Shown one piece after another: positions 42,753-50,144 of a stretch of 64,000 bases of DNA. Source of the stretch: Nitrosopumilus sp. (lineage in GTDB: Archaea; Thermoproteota; Nitrososphaeria; Nitrososphaerales; Nitrosopumilaceae); NCBI RefSeq assembly GCF_025698945.1, contig NZ_JAILWM010000001.1:558001-622000 (forward strand), written 5' to 3'. The notes beneath the pieces are model-generated. The model saw nothing but the letters and a program-made list of their open reading frames with translations, was not told the DNA's origin and searched no databases. A program made the translations under genes and the position numbers. Each line of letters begins with the position of its first letter. The first letter of the stretch is position 1.

Positions 42753-43507
42753 TATTCAAGACCCATATCCATTCTCTTTATTGATGTTATATGTTCAAAT
42801 GTAGGTGCAATTTTCCAATCAGTAATAATTGGTTTTGATGCCACGTCAATTATTTCCAAAATAACTTTTTTTCTTAACACCACATCTAATGAATCAATTA
42901 TTGCTTTAGAATGATCATAATAAACTGAATTATCAGAAATAGGAAATATGATTTTTGAAACAAGATAACCTTTATCTAAATTATTTTTCAGATTAACTTC
43001 CATTACAGCATTAAAAAAAGGAATAGAATCATCATAAGATTCGACAATATCAGATTTGGCATATTTACATAAAGTTCCAGATTCAGGATTTCCATATAGC
43101 CCAAATCTGGAATTAAAAGGATCACATGTGAACCAATCTAGTGAATCTTTTCGTTCATCATGTATTAGAAACACGCCTATTTCAATTGGACAACGGACGA
43201 AAATTTTGGCAGCGGAACCTTCAGATAAAAAGACAGGAGTTTCAAAATCCAAGTAAACATAATTGGTTCTACGAGCTGGATAATTAACAGGACGAATGGG
43301 GGTAAATTCAAGAATTAGTTGTTCTTCCTTTGTTGGGATCATTTTTTCAACAAGATTGTTTTCAGAATCTTTTCGATTATAAGAGAATACATTTGGACTA
43401 ATTTTTTCAATTTTAATCTCTACGTTTGGAAACAAGAATTCTTTATTTTGATCAATAACATAAATGCCATAATCATCAAATTTTGATTCTGAATAGTTTT
43501 CAGCCAT
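42752..43507 (-). CDS. DUF432 family protein
   Basis: The 251-aa soluble beta-rich protein is of the archaeal DUF432 type ('YVYLDFETPVFLSEGSAAKI', 'FVRCPIEIGVF', 'YGNPESGTLCKY'). Function unknown; its stop overlaps the MscS start, so it probably works with the channel. Confidence 0.78.
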   Translation of the reverse strand: MAENYSESKFDDYGIYVIDQNKEFLFPNVEIKIEKISPNVFSYNRKDSENNLVEKMIPTKEEQLILEFTPIRPVNYPARRTNYVYLDFETPVFLSEGSAAKIFVRCPIEIGVFLIHDERKDSLDWFTCDPFNSRFGLYGNPESGTLCKYAKSDIVESYDDSIPFFNAVMEVNLKNNLDKGYLVSKIIFPISDNSVYYDHSKAIIDSLDVVLRKKVILEIIDVASKPIITDWKIAPTFEHITSIKRMDMGLE

Positions 43508-43595
43508 CTGTTCACTATAGAATTAGTAACGGGGGATTTATGCCCTTTCATTGAATAAGGATATTTGAATTAAATAAAAATAGAAGAATTGGAAG

Positions 43596-44498
43596 TCACT
43601 CCAAGTCTAATTGAATACTGAGTTTTCCAAAATCCTCATTGATTCTAAACTCGTAACTTTTTGATGGGTCATACTTGAATTCTGTTCCACCATATCCAAT
43701 GTTTGGTCCAAACAAAATATTGAAGACTCTGGCATCACCAGGATTCAAAACAATTTGGCCACTCGTGAAATCCATTCCAGAGTATTTGAATGACTTTGAA
43801 CCATCCCAAACATCATAAGCACATATGGATGGACTGGTACAATTAAGAGATCTTATTTGGGAGTCATTATTTTCTGCCAACATACGTATTGTCAAGATTG
43901 CTTGTCCTGAAGGACTAATTTCAAAGTCATTACCTTGAGAACCCATTCCGACCCAATAGTAGGTGATTGGTCCAACCACAAATGCTTGGGCATCTCTTTT
44001 GTATTCGTATAATTCAATGGCTTTTTTGATTGGTTTTTCACAATCAAGTCTTTTGTATGCTTTAACAATTTCAGAGCATTTTTCAAGTTCTGCTTTAAGT
44101 GAAGCTAATTCAGAATCAACTGCATTAGATGTTGTTTCCATAGTTTTTTCTGATTCAACACTTGATGAGACCGTAATTAATCCAGTTTTAATCAAATGTG
44201 TAATTGCATTTACAAATTCTCCATCAGAAGTAATCCCATCTGCCCACCAGCCTGCGTTATTTTTAACCCAATCTGGTACTCCCTCAGATGACTGAATGGG
44301 TATTGCTGTTGGAGGAACAGTGATAATGCCATCCTTTATTAGAAATTCAATTCCAGTGAGGAATTCAGATTCAGAAATTGTTCCATCTGCCCACCAGCCT
44401 GCGTTATTTTTAACCCAACCAGGTACTTCGGCATATGCAAAAGACACAGATGAGGCAATCAGGATAGCTGCGATGATAGAGGTTATTGCTGCTTTCAT
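43596..44498 (-). CDS. Secreted protein with two WVKNNAGWW repeats
   Basis: The protein has 300 aa. Signal peptide 'MKAAITSIIAAILIASSVSF', then two repeats of about 45 residues, 'VPGWVKNNAGWWADGTISES' and 'VPDWVKNNAGWWADGITSDG', each followed by a helix '[IV]-x-x-L-I-K-[DT]-G-[IL]-I-T-V'. A Cys-bearing helix and a C-terminal beta domain of about 130 residues follow. The repeats recur in proteins at 55399 and 63471. They may anchor to the S-layer or a glycan; unproven. Its promoter region carries GCACTA/CCACTA sites. Confidence 0.75.
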   Translation of the reverse strand: MKAAITSIIAAILIASSVSFAYAEVPGWVKNNAGWWADGTISESEFLTGIEFLIKDGIITVPPTAIPIQSSEGVPDWVKNNAGWWADGITSDGEFVNAITHLIKTGLITVSSSVESEKTMETTSNAVDSELASLKAELEKCSEIVKAYKRLDCEKPIKKAIELYEYKRDAQAFVVGPITYYWVGMGSQGNDFEISPSGQAILTIRMLAENNDSQIRSLNCTSPSICAYDVWDGSKSFKYSGMDFTSGQIVLNPGDARVFNILFGPNIGYGGTEFKYDPSKSYEFRINEDFGKLSIQLDLE

Positions 44499-44520
44499 TA
44501 GTGTATTTTTTCTCTAATCA

Positions 44521-44528
44521 TATTTAAA
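44521..44528 (-). promoter_or_regulatory. TATA-like box of the secreted repeat protein
   Basis: TTTAAATA on the minus strand is 23-30 nt upstream of the ATG at 44498. A CCACTA half-site (44553-44548) lies 19 nt upstream of it and an exact GCACTA (44535-44530) directly upstream. Confidence 0.45.
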
Positions 44529-44529
44529 C

Positions 44530-44589
44530 TAGTGCTAATTTTAAATCTAGTGGTAATACAAAAATCAAAAACAATTTAGAATGGCACTA
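44530..44589. promoter_or_regulatory. GCACTA-type sites in the divergent ybgA-like promoter
   Basis: TAGTGC at 44530-44535 and GCACTA at 44584-44589 face each other, with a third, TAGTGG, at 44548-44553. The GCACTA at 44584 ends exactly 20 nt before the TATA-like box of the DUF1722 gene. Flanking bases (AATTAGCACTAG in one half, TGGCACTAG in the other) repeat those at 48999-49036 and 50046-50096. Probably the binding site of an activator or repressor. Confidence 0.55.
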
Positions 44590-44609
44590 GGAAATACAGC
44601 AGTCTTTCC

Positions 44610-44617
44610 TTATATGC
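44610..44617 (+). promoter_or_regulatory. TATA-like box of the DUF1722 gene
   Basis: TTATATGC is 22-29 nt upstream of the GTG at 44639 but only a few bases before the TTG at 44621. This favours the GTG as start in a leaderless mRNA. Confidence 0.45.
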
Positions 44618-44638
44618 AAATTGAAAAGACATAGTCAA

Positions 44639-45151
44639 GTGAGCAAAAATCTAGAAGCCAATAATAAAATCAAAGTATCAGAGGAAGAGATTAGAGAATT
44701 TGTATTGGAGAGATTTGAAAATATCAAGATCTCAGAAAAAATGAAAGATCTTGTAGAATTTCATACAGCAAACAAGTTCATGTTAATGGCTCATGATCAA
44801 ACCAAATTAAAAATATTAGGAAATATTGTTTCAAACAGCAATAAATCAGAATTAAAAGAAATCATTGATGAGTATGAAAAACATCTCAAAGAGGCATTTA
44901 TCAGTAAACCCACAACAAAATCACATAGTAATGTAATAATGCATATTTTTGGATTTTTTTCTGCAAACCTCAATAAATTTGAAAAAAGAGAGTTTCTAAA
45001 TTTATTACAGCAATTCAGAGAGGAGAAAATTACTATTGGCAATATTTTAGCTGAAATTAATCCAATTATTTATCAATTCAATAAAACATACCTTGCAGGG
45101 CAAACATATTTTTTACTATACACAGATAAAGATTCAGGAAACTTGTTTTAG
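44639..45151 (+). CDS. DUF1722 (YbgA C-terminal-type) protein
   Basis: The protein has 170 aa. 'MLMAHDQTKLKILGNIVSN', 'SHSNVIMHIFGFFSANLNKF' and 'INPIIYQFNKTYLAGQTYFL' are the DUF1722 signature, found in E. coli YbgA next to photolyase and in light-inducible operons of other bacteria. The DUF523 half is absent. Its role is unknown; context elsewhere points to UV/light response. The start is GTG at 44639, chosen from the TATA box; TTG at 44621 adds six residues. The promoter carries the shared GCACTA site. Confidence 0.78.
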   Translation: MSKNLEANNKIKVSEEEIREFVLERFENIKISEKMKDLVEFHTANKFMLMAHDQTKLKILGNIVSNSNKSELKEIIDEYEKHLKEAFISKPTTKSHSNVIMHIFGFFSANLNKFEKREFLNLLQQFREEKITIGNILAEINPIIYQFNKTYLAGQTYFLLYTDKDSGNLF

Positions 45152-45178
45152 AATGAATCCATAAAGAAGAAAAAAGGA

Positions 45179-46336
45179 TTAAAAATAATCAACAATAGAT
45201 TTTTGTCGAATCACATCTAAAATTTTACCATGGGAAATCCATTCTGATTTCCCAATACTCATTTTTTGAGATGCAATCAGTAAAGCATTATCAAAGTTAT
45301 CAGCAGTCAAGGGTTTTTGTTTCATTGCTTCCCGTATTCCTTCTCTAACTTGCCAAACTCCAACAGGAATTGCATACTCGGGTCTTATTTCTCTTAAAAT
45401 CACAACACCGGCCTGAATGTTATTTTTGGACAGATATTCCAAAACTCCAAGTTTTGCAGCAAAATAGGCACCAGCTATTACAGGAGGATGATCAATACCT
45501 CTGGCATCCTCAGAGTCAGAACCAAATCCCAATATTCCATTAGAGTACCATGCCTCAATCATTTCAAAAACCCACCTATGAGGAAATAGCACCACAGAAA
45601 ATTGATTTCCAAGATGCCCATAAGTAAAAACCTTACAGATATCTATCAAACTATAGTCAAGAATATTTTCCACGAGGGAATTTGAAATAATATCATCAGT
45701 GGCAGTAATACTCCACTTTGTTGGAACAATTTTTCTTTTTTGACCAAGCATTCCAATACTAAAGCACTTTTGAATTTTAGAAATTTCAATACCAGAATTA
45801 TATAGATTCAACACAGCATCTTGCGCTTTCAAGTCATGATCGTAGAAAACTTTTTCAACAGATTTTACTGAAGATGTTCCAGAAAATTTAGCCGATTTTA
45901 TTTCACCCATAGGACCAAATGGTGCACTTTCACCATCAAGGGAAATATTGGAGGAAGGAGATTTTGTAAATACTAAATCTGAATCGATTGGTTTTGAGGA
46001 CATTGTAACCTCTTGGAGATTTTCAATGTAACGTCCTTCAGTTGCATCTATGGATATTTTTCGGGTTCCACGAATTAAATTTAATCTAAAATTTACAATT
46101 TCTTCAAGGGATTTTCCAATCCATTTCTCTGGACTGTCAAGAAGGGTTGTATCTCCATGGATGGGCGGAACCATTGGGCCTACAAAGACTTTGGGATAAT
46201 TATAAGAACCCACAAAGACAGAAGGAGGAGTAGTTCCACTAATAGAATCTGAGGAAAAAAGATTTCCATATTTTGAAAGAGTTTCATGCCACTTCATTAA
46301 AATTGAATGTCTAATCTCTTGTGAATCAGAAGGCAC
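45179..46336 (-). CDS. Nre-family (NreA-like) DNA repair protein
   Basis: The 385-aa protein has the archaeal Nre pattern: 'VFVGSYNYPKVFVGPMVPPI' near residue 40, 'IRGTRKISI', 'FGPMGEIKSAKF', and the C-terminal domain with 'GHLGNQFSVVLFPHRWVFEM' and 'VVILREIRPEYAIPVGVWQV'. The N-terminal zinc finger of some Nre proteins is missing. It ends in 'QKSIVDYF', a PIP box for PCNA, as in halophile NreA, which acts in repair of alkylation/crosslink damage. Convergent with the DUF1722 gene. Confidence 0.85.
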   Translation of the reverse strand: MPSDSQEIRHSILMKWHETLSKYGNLFSSDSISGTTPPSVFVGSYNYPKVFVGPMVPPIHGDTTLLDSPEKWIGKSLEEIVNFRLNLIRGTRKISIDATEGRYIENLQEVTMSSKPIDSDLVFTKSPSSNISLDGESAPFGPMGEIKSAKFSGTSSVKSVEKVFYDHDLKAQDAVLNLYNSGIEISKIQKCFSIGMLGQKRKIVPTKWSITATDDIISNSLVENILDYSLIDICKVFTYGHLGNQFSVVLFPHRWVFEMIEAWYSNGILGFGSDSEDARGIDHPPVIAGAYFAAKLGVLEYLSKNNIQAGVVILREIRPEYAIPVGVWQVREGIREAMKQKPLTADNFDNALLIASQKMSIGKSEWISHGKILDVIRQKSIVDYF

Positions 46337-46408
46337 AGTGATTTATGACTGATTTGAGCCTATTAATTATGTCTGATCAATTTATTTGATAATTGGTAAG
46401 CGTATGAT

Positions 46409-46416
46409 GTTTAAGT
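46409..46416 (+). promoter_or_regulatory. TATA-like box of the BtuF-like gene
   Basis: GTTTAAGT is 22-29 nt upstream of the ATG at 46438. No GCACTA site is found in this spacer. Confidence 0.35.
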
Positions 46417-46437
46417 GACTCATCACTACAAAAGATC

Positions 46438-47364
46438 ATGACAATAAAGAGAATTGTCTCTTTTTTGCCCAGCGCTACTGAATTACTATATGAATTCGGA
46501 GTTGAGGAGAATCTTTTTGGAGTAACACATGAATGCAAATATCCTCATGGTGCAAAATCAAAGCCAATTGTAATTAACTCTGTAATAAATTCTGAAAAAT
46601 TATCAAGTAATGAGATCGATAAAATAACTTGTGAACTACTAAATTCAGGGAAGAATATTTTTGTGTTAAATAGAGAGAATCTAAAAAAAGCTGATCCAGA
46701 TCTGATAATAACACAAGAAACTTGTGAAGCCTGTGCAGCTTATACCAATCAAGTTCAAGAATCAATATCTATTCTTAATCGAAAACCAAAATTGCACTCA
46801 ATGGATCCCCACAATATTCAAGAAATACTAAATTCTGTGATGGAGCTGGGAGAAATTCTCAAGAAACAAACACGGGCAAAAGAAATAGTAAATTCTCTTG
46901 AGAAAAGAATACAAAATGTAAAAAAAGAAAACATCACAACACGTCCAAAAGTTTTAGCAATAGAATGGATTGATCCATTTTTTACTGCAGGTCATTGGAT
47001 TTCAGAAATGATCCATATTGCCGGAGGACTAAATCTAATTAGTAAAACAGGAGAACATTCAAGACGATTAAATTTTCAAGTGATTAAAGATTCAGATCCA
47101 GACATCATAGTTTTGATGCCATGTGGTTTTGATGTTAAGCGGACAGTTTTAGAATATAAAAATTCTTTAAAAAATGACAAGGAATGGAATTCACTAAAAG
47201 CAGTAAAGAAAAACCAAGTTTATGCAGTAGATGCAAATTCATTTTTTAGCAAGCCCAGTATCAGAACAATTGAAGGGCTAGAAATATTGGCAAAAATCAT
47301 TCACCCTTCAAAATTTGAAAATCTCAGTATTTCTAAAGACTCATTTTCACAGATTTCTAGGTAG
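46438..47364 (+). CDS. BtuF-like cobalamin/corrinoid-binding protein
   Basis: The 308-aa protein has the two-lobed periplasmic-binding fold of the BtuF/FecB type: 'RIVSFLPSATELLYEFGVEE', 'DLIITQETCEACA', the joining long helix, 'WIDPFFTAGHWISEMIHIAG' and 'DPDIIVLMPCGFDVKRT'. No signal peptide or lipobox is seen, so it may be a cytoplasmic binding protein as reported for some archaeal homologues. It lies two genes from a B12-sensing protein, which suggests a B12 link. Confidence 0.8.
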   Translation: MTIKRIVSFLPSATELLYEFGVEENLFGVTHECKYPHGAKSKPIVINSVINSEKLSSNEIDKITCELLNSGKNIFVLNRENLKKADPDLIITQETCEACAAYTNQVQESISILNRKPKLHSMDPHNIQEILNSVMELGEILKKQTRAKEIVNSLEKRIQNVKKENITTRPKVLAIEWIDPFFTAGHWISEMIHIAGGLNLISKTGEHSRRLNFQVIKDSDPDIIVLMPCGFDVKRTVLEYKNSLKNDKEWNSLKAVKKNQVYAVDANSFFSKPSIRTIEGLEILAKIIHPSKFENLSISKDSFSQISR

Positions 47365-47439
47365 CATAGGCTCAAAAAATAATATTGTAATACAAAATCA
47401 CATACAACTGGTTATGTTAAAAAATTCTCATTATAACTT

Positions 47440-47532
47440 ATGACAAGAGAATTTACAGAAGATCCTAGCATTGATGGTTTGTTAAAAATAACTAACAATG
47501 TTTTGCTTAAATTAAAAAGAGAAGTTCAATAA
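47440..47532 (+). CDS. Possible 30-aa peptide
   Basis: The frame reads 'MTREFTEDPSIDGLLKITNN' plus ten residues, an acidic then basic helix. It sits in the spacer before the convergent SDR gene. Only weak support. Confidence 0.35.
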   Translation: MTREFTEDPSIDGLLKITNNVLLKLKREVQ

Positions 47533-47537
47533 TAAAA

Positions 47538-48935
47538 TTAGATAGGTTTTCCTTTAGACTGATAATCAAAAACCTTGTGAAATAGATTATGAGATGAAAT
47601 AACAGTAATTGCTACCACAAATAACCCTATAAAATTTCTAAGAATCATCAAATCATTGGGTTTGGAAGCAATTAACGAAGTCTGAAAAACAACAAAAAAG
47701 TTATCCATCAACCAAAATGCCAAAGTTATCCAAGACAATACACCTGCAATTAGATATCCCAATCTAGTTTTATTACGAACAAAAATAATTGCTGCAATTA
47801 TTGCGCTGTACCAAAAAAATGAACCAATTAACCACAAAGGATGAAAAACTTCGGGTCTATCATCTAACCAATAGTAAGATGTTCCAATTACTCCCATCGC
47901 AATAAGAAAAATCTGAATTATCTTTTGATTAATTTTAAAGCCGGTCTTTTCTTCTTTAAGTTCTGATTTTGGAGGAGACGATTTCATCTCGTTTGTTGCA
48001 ATATCAATTGCTTCACGTACAGATTTTAATTGCATCGGAATTATCTTTGTTATCGAGTCATTAGTTACAACAGTATCATGAACTAAACTATCAATTAGAG
48101 GTCTTGCTAAAGATGCTTTTACAGGAGTAATAAGATCAACCCAATATGATGACAGACGAGTTGTTAAGAAAGGAATCTGTATTACAAATAAATTCTTGTT
48201 CAGATACGCAGAGTATGTTCTCATTAATTCCTCATATGTCATTTTATCAGGTCCGCCTATTTCAAAAATTTTTCCTATAGTTTCTGGTTTATCAAGACAC
48301 TGAGCCAAATAATTTATCACGTCATCAACAGCTATTGGTTGAGCCAAGGATTTCACCCAAGAGGGGCAAACCATTATTCTTAATCTTTCAACAAGATACC
48401 TTAGCATTGCATAAGAGCCACCTTGTGCTCCAATAATTAATGATGCACGAAATTCAGTTACTGGGATATTTCCGGATGCAAGAATTTCACCGACTTCTTT
48501 TCTACTTTTCATGTGAGGAGATAGTGCGAGGCTATCATTGACAAGCCCCCCAAGGTAAATAATTCTTTTAACACCGGCATCAGTTGATGCCTTTAGAAAA
48601 TTTTGAGCTTGAATTTTTTCTCGTGATGCAAACTCTTTCCATTCTGATTTATGGCCCTCCATAGAATGCAGTAAATAATATGCAACCTCTACGCCCTTTA
48701 AAGCAATTGTGAGTTGCTCAAGATTAAAAACATCTGCCTGAACATATTTTACATTTTTAGCATCAGAGATTTTTTTCCTACTTAATCCCTTTACAGTATA
48801 TCCTAATGAAGATAATCTAGATATCAATCTTGAACCAATAAAGCCAGTAGCACCACTCACAAGAATAGAGTAAGGAGAAGATTGAGATTTCAATTGGCTT
48901 TCTAAGGACTGTTCCACTTTTATCTCAAGCTCCAC
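47538..48935 (-). CDS. NAD(P)-binding SDR protein fused to a membrane domain
   Basis: The protein has 465 aa. Residues 20-300 form an atypical SDR/NmrA-like Rossmann fold ('ILVSGATGFIGSRLISRLSS', 'YYLLHSMEGHKSEW'), close to YbjT-type epimerase-like proteins. The last 120 residues are four membrane helices. The SDR part likely senses or reduces a quinone, lipid or carotenoid-like substrate at the membrane; unproven. It is divergent from the CarH-like gene and shares its operator. Confidence 0.78.
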   Translation of the reverse strand: MELEIKVEQSLESQLKSQSSPYSILVSGATGFIGSRLISRLSSLGYTVKGLSRKKISDAKNVKYVQADVFNLEQLTIALKGVEVAYYLLHSMEGHKSEWKEFASREKIQAQNFLKASTDAGVKRIIYLGGLVNDSLALSPHMKSRKEVGEILASGNIPVTEFRASLIIGAQGGSYAMLRYLVERLRIMVCPSWVKSLAQPIAVDDVINYLAQCLDKPETIGKIFEIGGPDKMTYEELMRTYSAYLNKNLFVIQIPFLTTRLSSYWVDLITPVKASLARPLIDSLVHDTVVTNDSITKIIPMQLKSVREAIDIATNEMKSSPPKSELKEEKTGFKINQKIIQIFLIAMGVIGTSYYWLDDRPEVFHPLWLIGSFFWYSAIIAAIIFVRNKTRLGYLIAGVLSWITLAFWLMDNFFVVFQTSLIASKPNDLMILRNFIGLFVVAITVISSHNLFHKVFDYQSKGKPI

Positions 48936-48969
48936 ATAAAACTATGCATAGAATGATTTTTATTAAAAA

Positions 48970-48977
48970 TTATTTAA
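48970..48977 (-). promoter_or_regulatory. TATA-like box of the SDR gene
   Basis: TTAAATAA on the minus strand lies 21 nt downstream of the GCACTA half-site (49004-48999). The start codon is 35 nt further, so a short leader of about a dozen bases is expected. Confidence 0.4.
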
Positions 48978-48998
48978 GCTAGGGCCAAATAGGTTTTC

Positions 48999-49036
48999 TA
49001 GTGCCAAATTTTTAAAACATTCTCAAATTAGCACTA
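48999..49036. promoter_or_regulatory. Inverted GCACTA operator between SDR and CarH-like genes
   Basis: TAGTGCCAAATTT and AAATTAGCACTA face each other with a 13-nt gap. Each half points to one of the two divergent genes; distance from half-site to TATA-like box is 20 nt on the plus strand and 21 nt on the minus strand. The same halves occur at 44530-44589 and 50046-50096. This is the position of an activator or repressor site upstream of BRE/TATA. Confidence 0.6.
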
Positions 49037-49056
49037 TAAAGCATAGTTAGCATTAG

Positions 49057-49064
49057 TTATATAT
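49057..49064 (+). promoter_or_regulatory. TATA-like box of the CarH-like gene
   Basis: TTATATAT lies 21-28 nt before the ATG at 49085 and 20 nt after the GCACTA half-site. Confidence 0.5.
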
Positions 49065-49084
49065 CAACAATATGGAGAGAAAAC

Positions 49085-49927
49085 ATGGTCTATATCAGAG
49101 CCAAAAAAGTCAAGTCTGATCAATATCTATACTTAGTCAAAAGCGTATGGGATTCAAAAAAAAGCACATCAAAACAAGAGATTTTAAAATATCTAGGAAA
49201 GGCTTCCGAAGTTGTAAAAGATGACATTCCTGAAGATTATCGTGATGATCCAAGAATATTATCGATTTTAGCTTCATACAATCCAAAAGATATTAAAAAA
49301 AGAGAAGATGCTACAAAAAAATCAAAACAACAACTGTACAAAAGATTAACTGAAGGAAATATTGAAGAGACAGTAAAAATTTATGATGAATACACTAAAC
49401 TATTCAGTCCTTCAGATTTTTTTGACAGAATTTTAAAACCAGTAATGTACAAGGTTGGAGAAGATTGGGCTTCTAAAAAAATAAGCATAGCAACTGAGCA
49501 TGTTGCAAGCAATATGGCACAAACCTTAGTAAAAATAATCATGGATCAAGTAACAAGTAAGAATACAAAAAAGAAAGTGTTAATTTGTGTCCCATTAGGG
49601 GAAGAACATCATTTAGGATGTGATGTCCTAGAGACATATCTTTCCATCAAAGGTTGTAAAGTGTTCAACATTGGAACTTCAATTCCATCTGAATCAATTC
49701 TTAGTTTTATAGAATATAAAAAACCTGATGTGATTTTGATTTCAATTACACTAGAAGACAATATTGGAGCAGGACAAAGACTTGTAAAAAAGATAAAAGA
49801 GCAATTCAATATTCCGATATTAGTTGGAGGGTATGTTTTTCATGGAGAAGTAACTCCAAAGTTTGATGTAAAAATAGTTCCGGATTCAGGGCTTGAAGAG
49901 ATTTACAAAATCATAAGAAAAACCTGA
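49085..49927 (+). CDS. CarH/LitR-type B12-binding (photo)sensor with unusual N-terminus
   Basis: The protein has 280 aa. Residues 80-155 are a four-helix B12-binding-2 domain with Trp128-x9-Glu138-His139, the W-x9-EH signature of CarH/LitR photoreceptors. Residues 163-275 are a cobalamin-binding Rossmann domain with E173-x-H175-x2-G178, 41 residues to S220-x-T222, then 25 to G248-G249, matching the full motif. Bacterial CarH has a MerR DNA-binding head; here residues 1-40 ('YIRAKKVKSDQYLYLVKSVW') instead look like the N-terminus of some IS-type transposases. It may bind DNA with it. Corrinoid methyltransferase activity is less likely given W-x9-EH. Confidence 0.82.
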   Translation: MVYIRAKKVKSDQYLYLVKSVWDSKKSTSKQEILKYLGKASEVVKDDIPEDYRDDPRILSILASYNPKDIKKREDATKKSKQQLYKRLTEGNIEETVKIYDEYTKLFSPSDFFDRILKPVMYKVGEDWASKKISIATEHVASNMAQTLVKIIMDQVTSKNTKKKVLICVPLGEEHHLGCDVLETYLSIKGCKVFNIGTSIPSESILSFIEYKKPDVILISITLEDNIGAGQRLVKKIKEQFNIPILVGGYVFHGEVTPKFDVKIVPDSGLEEIYKIIRKT

Positions 49928-49937
49928 GCACGTGATA

Positions 49938-49952
49938 GAAATTTCAAATTTC
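49938..49952. terminator. AT-rich palindrome after the CarH-like gene
   Basis: GAAATTTCAAATTTC has 7-bp arms around one base, 11 nt after the stop. It could end the transcript, with no T-run to confirm it. Confidence 0.25.
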
Positions 49953-50045
49953 AGGATTGCACTAAATCGAGCTGTGATCTGCTGAATCAGTACCTACACC
50001 ATAACTAATTATTGAATCACCTATACTGTGAAGAGAAATTTGTTC

Positions 50046-50096
50046 TAGTGCCAATCATATTTTCTAGAAATATGATTTAGGTATGAATTAGCACTA
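50046..50096. promoter_or_regulatory. GCACTA operator of the TFB gene
   Basis: TAGTGCCAAT at the left and AATTAGCACTA at the right flank a nested palindrome (50053-50077). The right half ends 20 nt before the TATA-like box. The halves repeat those of the SDR/CarH and ybgA promoters. Confidence 0.6.
50053..50077. promoter_or_regulatory. Nested 25-bp palindrome inside the TFB operator
   Basis: AATCATATTT and AAATATGATT form perfect 10-bp arms around TCTAG. It lies between the two GCACTA-type halves, so two different dimeric proteins may compete for this promoter. Confidence 0.45.
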
Positions 50097-50116
50097 GTTT
50101 AGAAATTTTTTCCGCC

Positions 50117-50124
50117 TTAAATAA
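50117..50124 (+). promoter_or_regulatory. TATA-like box of the TFB gene
   Basis: TTAAATAA is 21-28 nt before the ATG at 50145. Confidence 0.45.
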
Positions 50125-50144
50125 CATAATTACATAAACTTGGT

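Noticed and set aside
46336-46438. GCACTA operator in the Nre/BtuF-like spacer
   Set aside because: Only a TCACTA close to the start codon of the BtuF-like gene; wrong position relative to TATA.
49085-49927. Corrinoid methyltransferase protein as reading of the B12 gene
   Set aside because: The W-x9-EH motif and lack of methyltransferase neighbours fit the photoreceptor class better, though this is not excluded.
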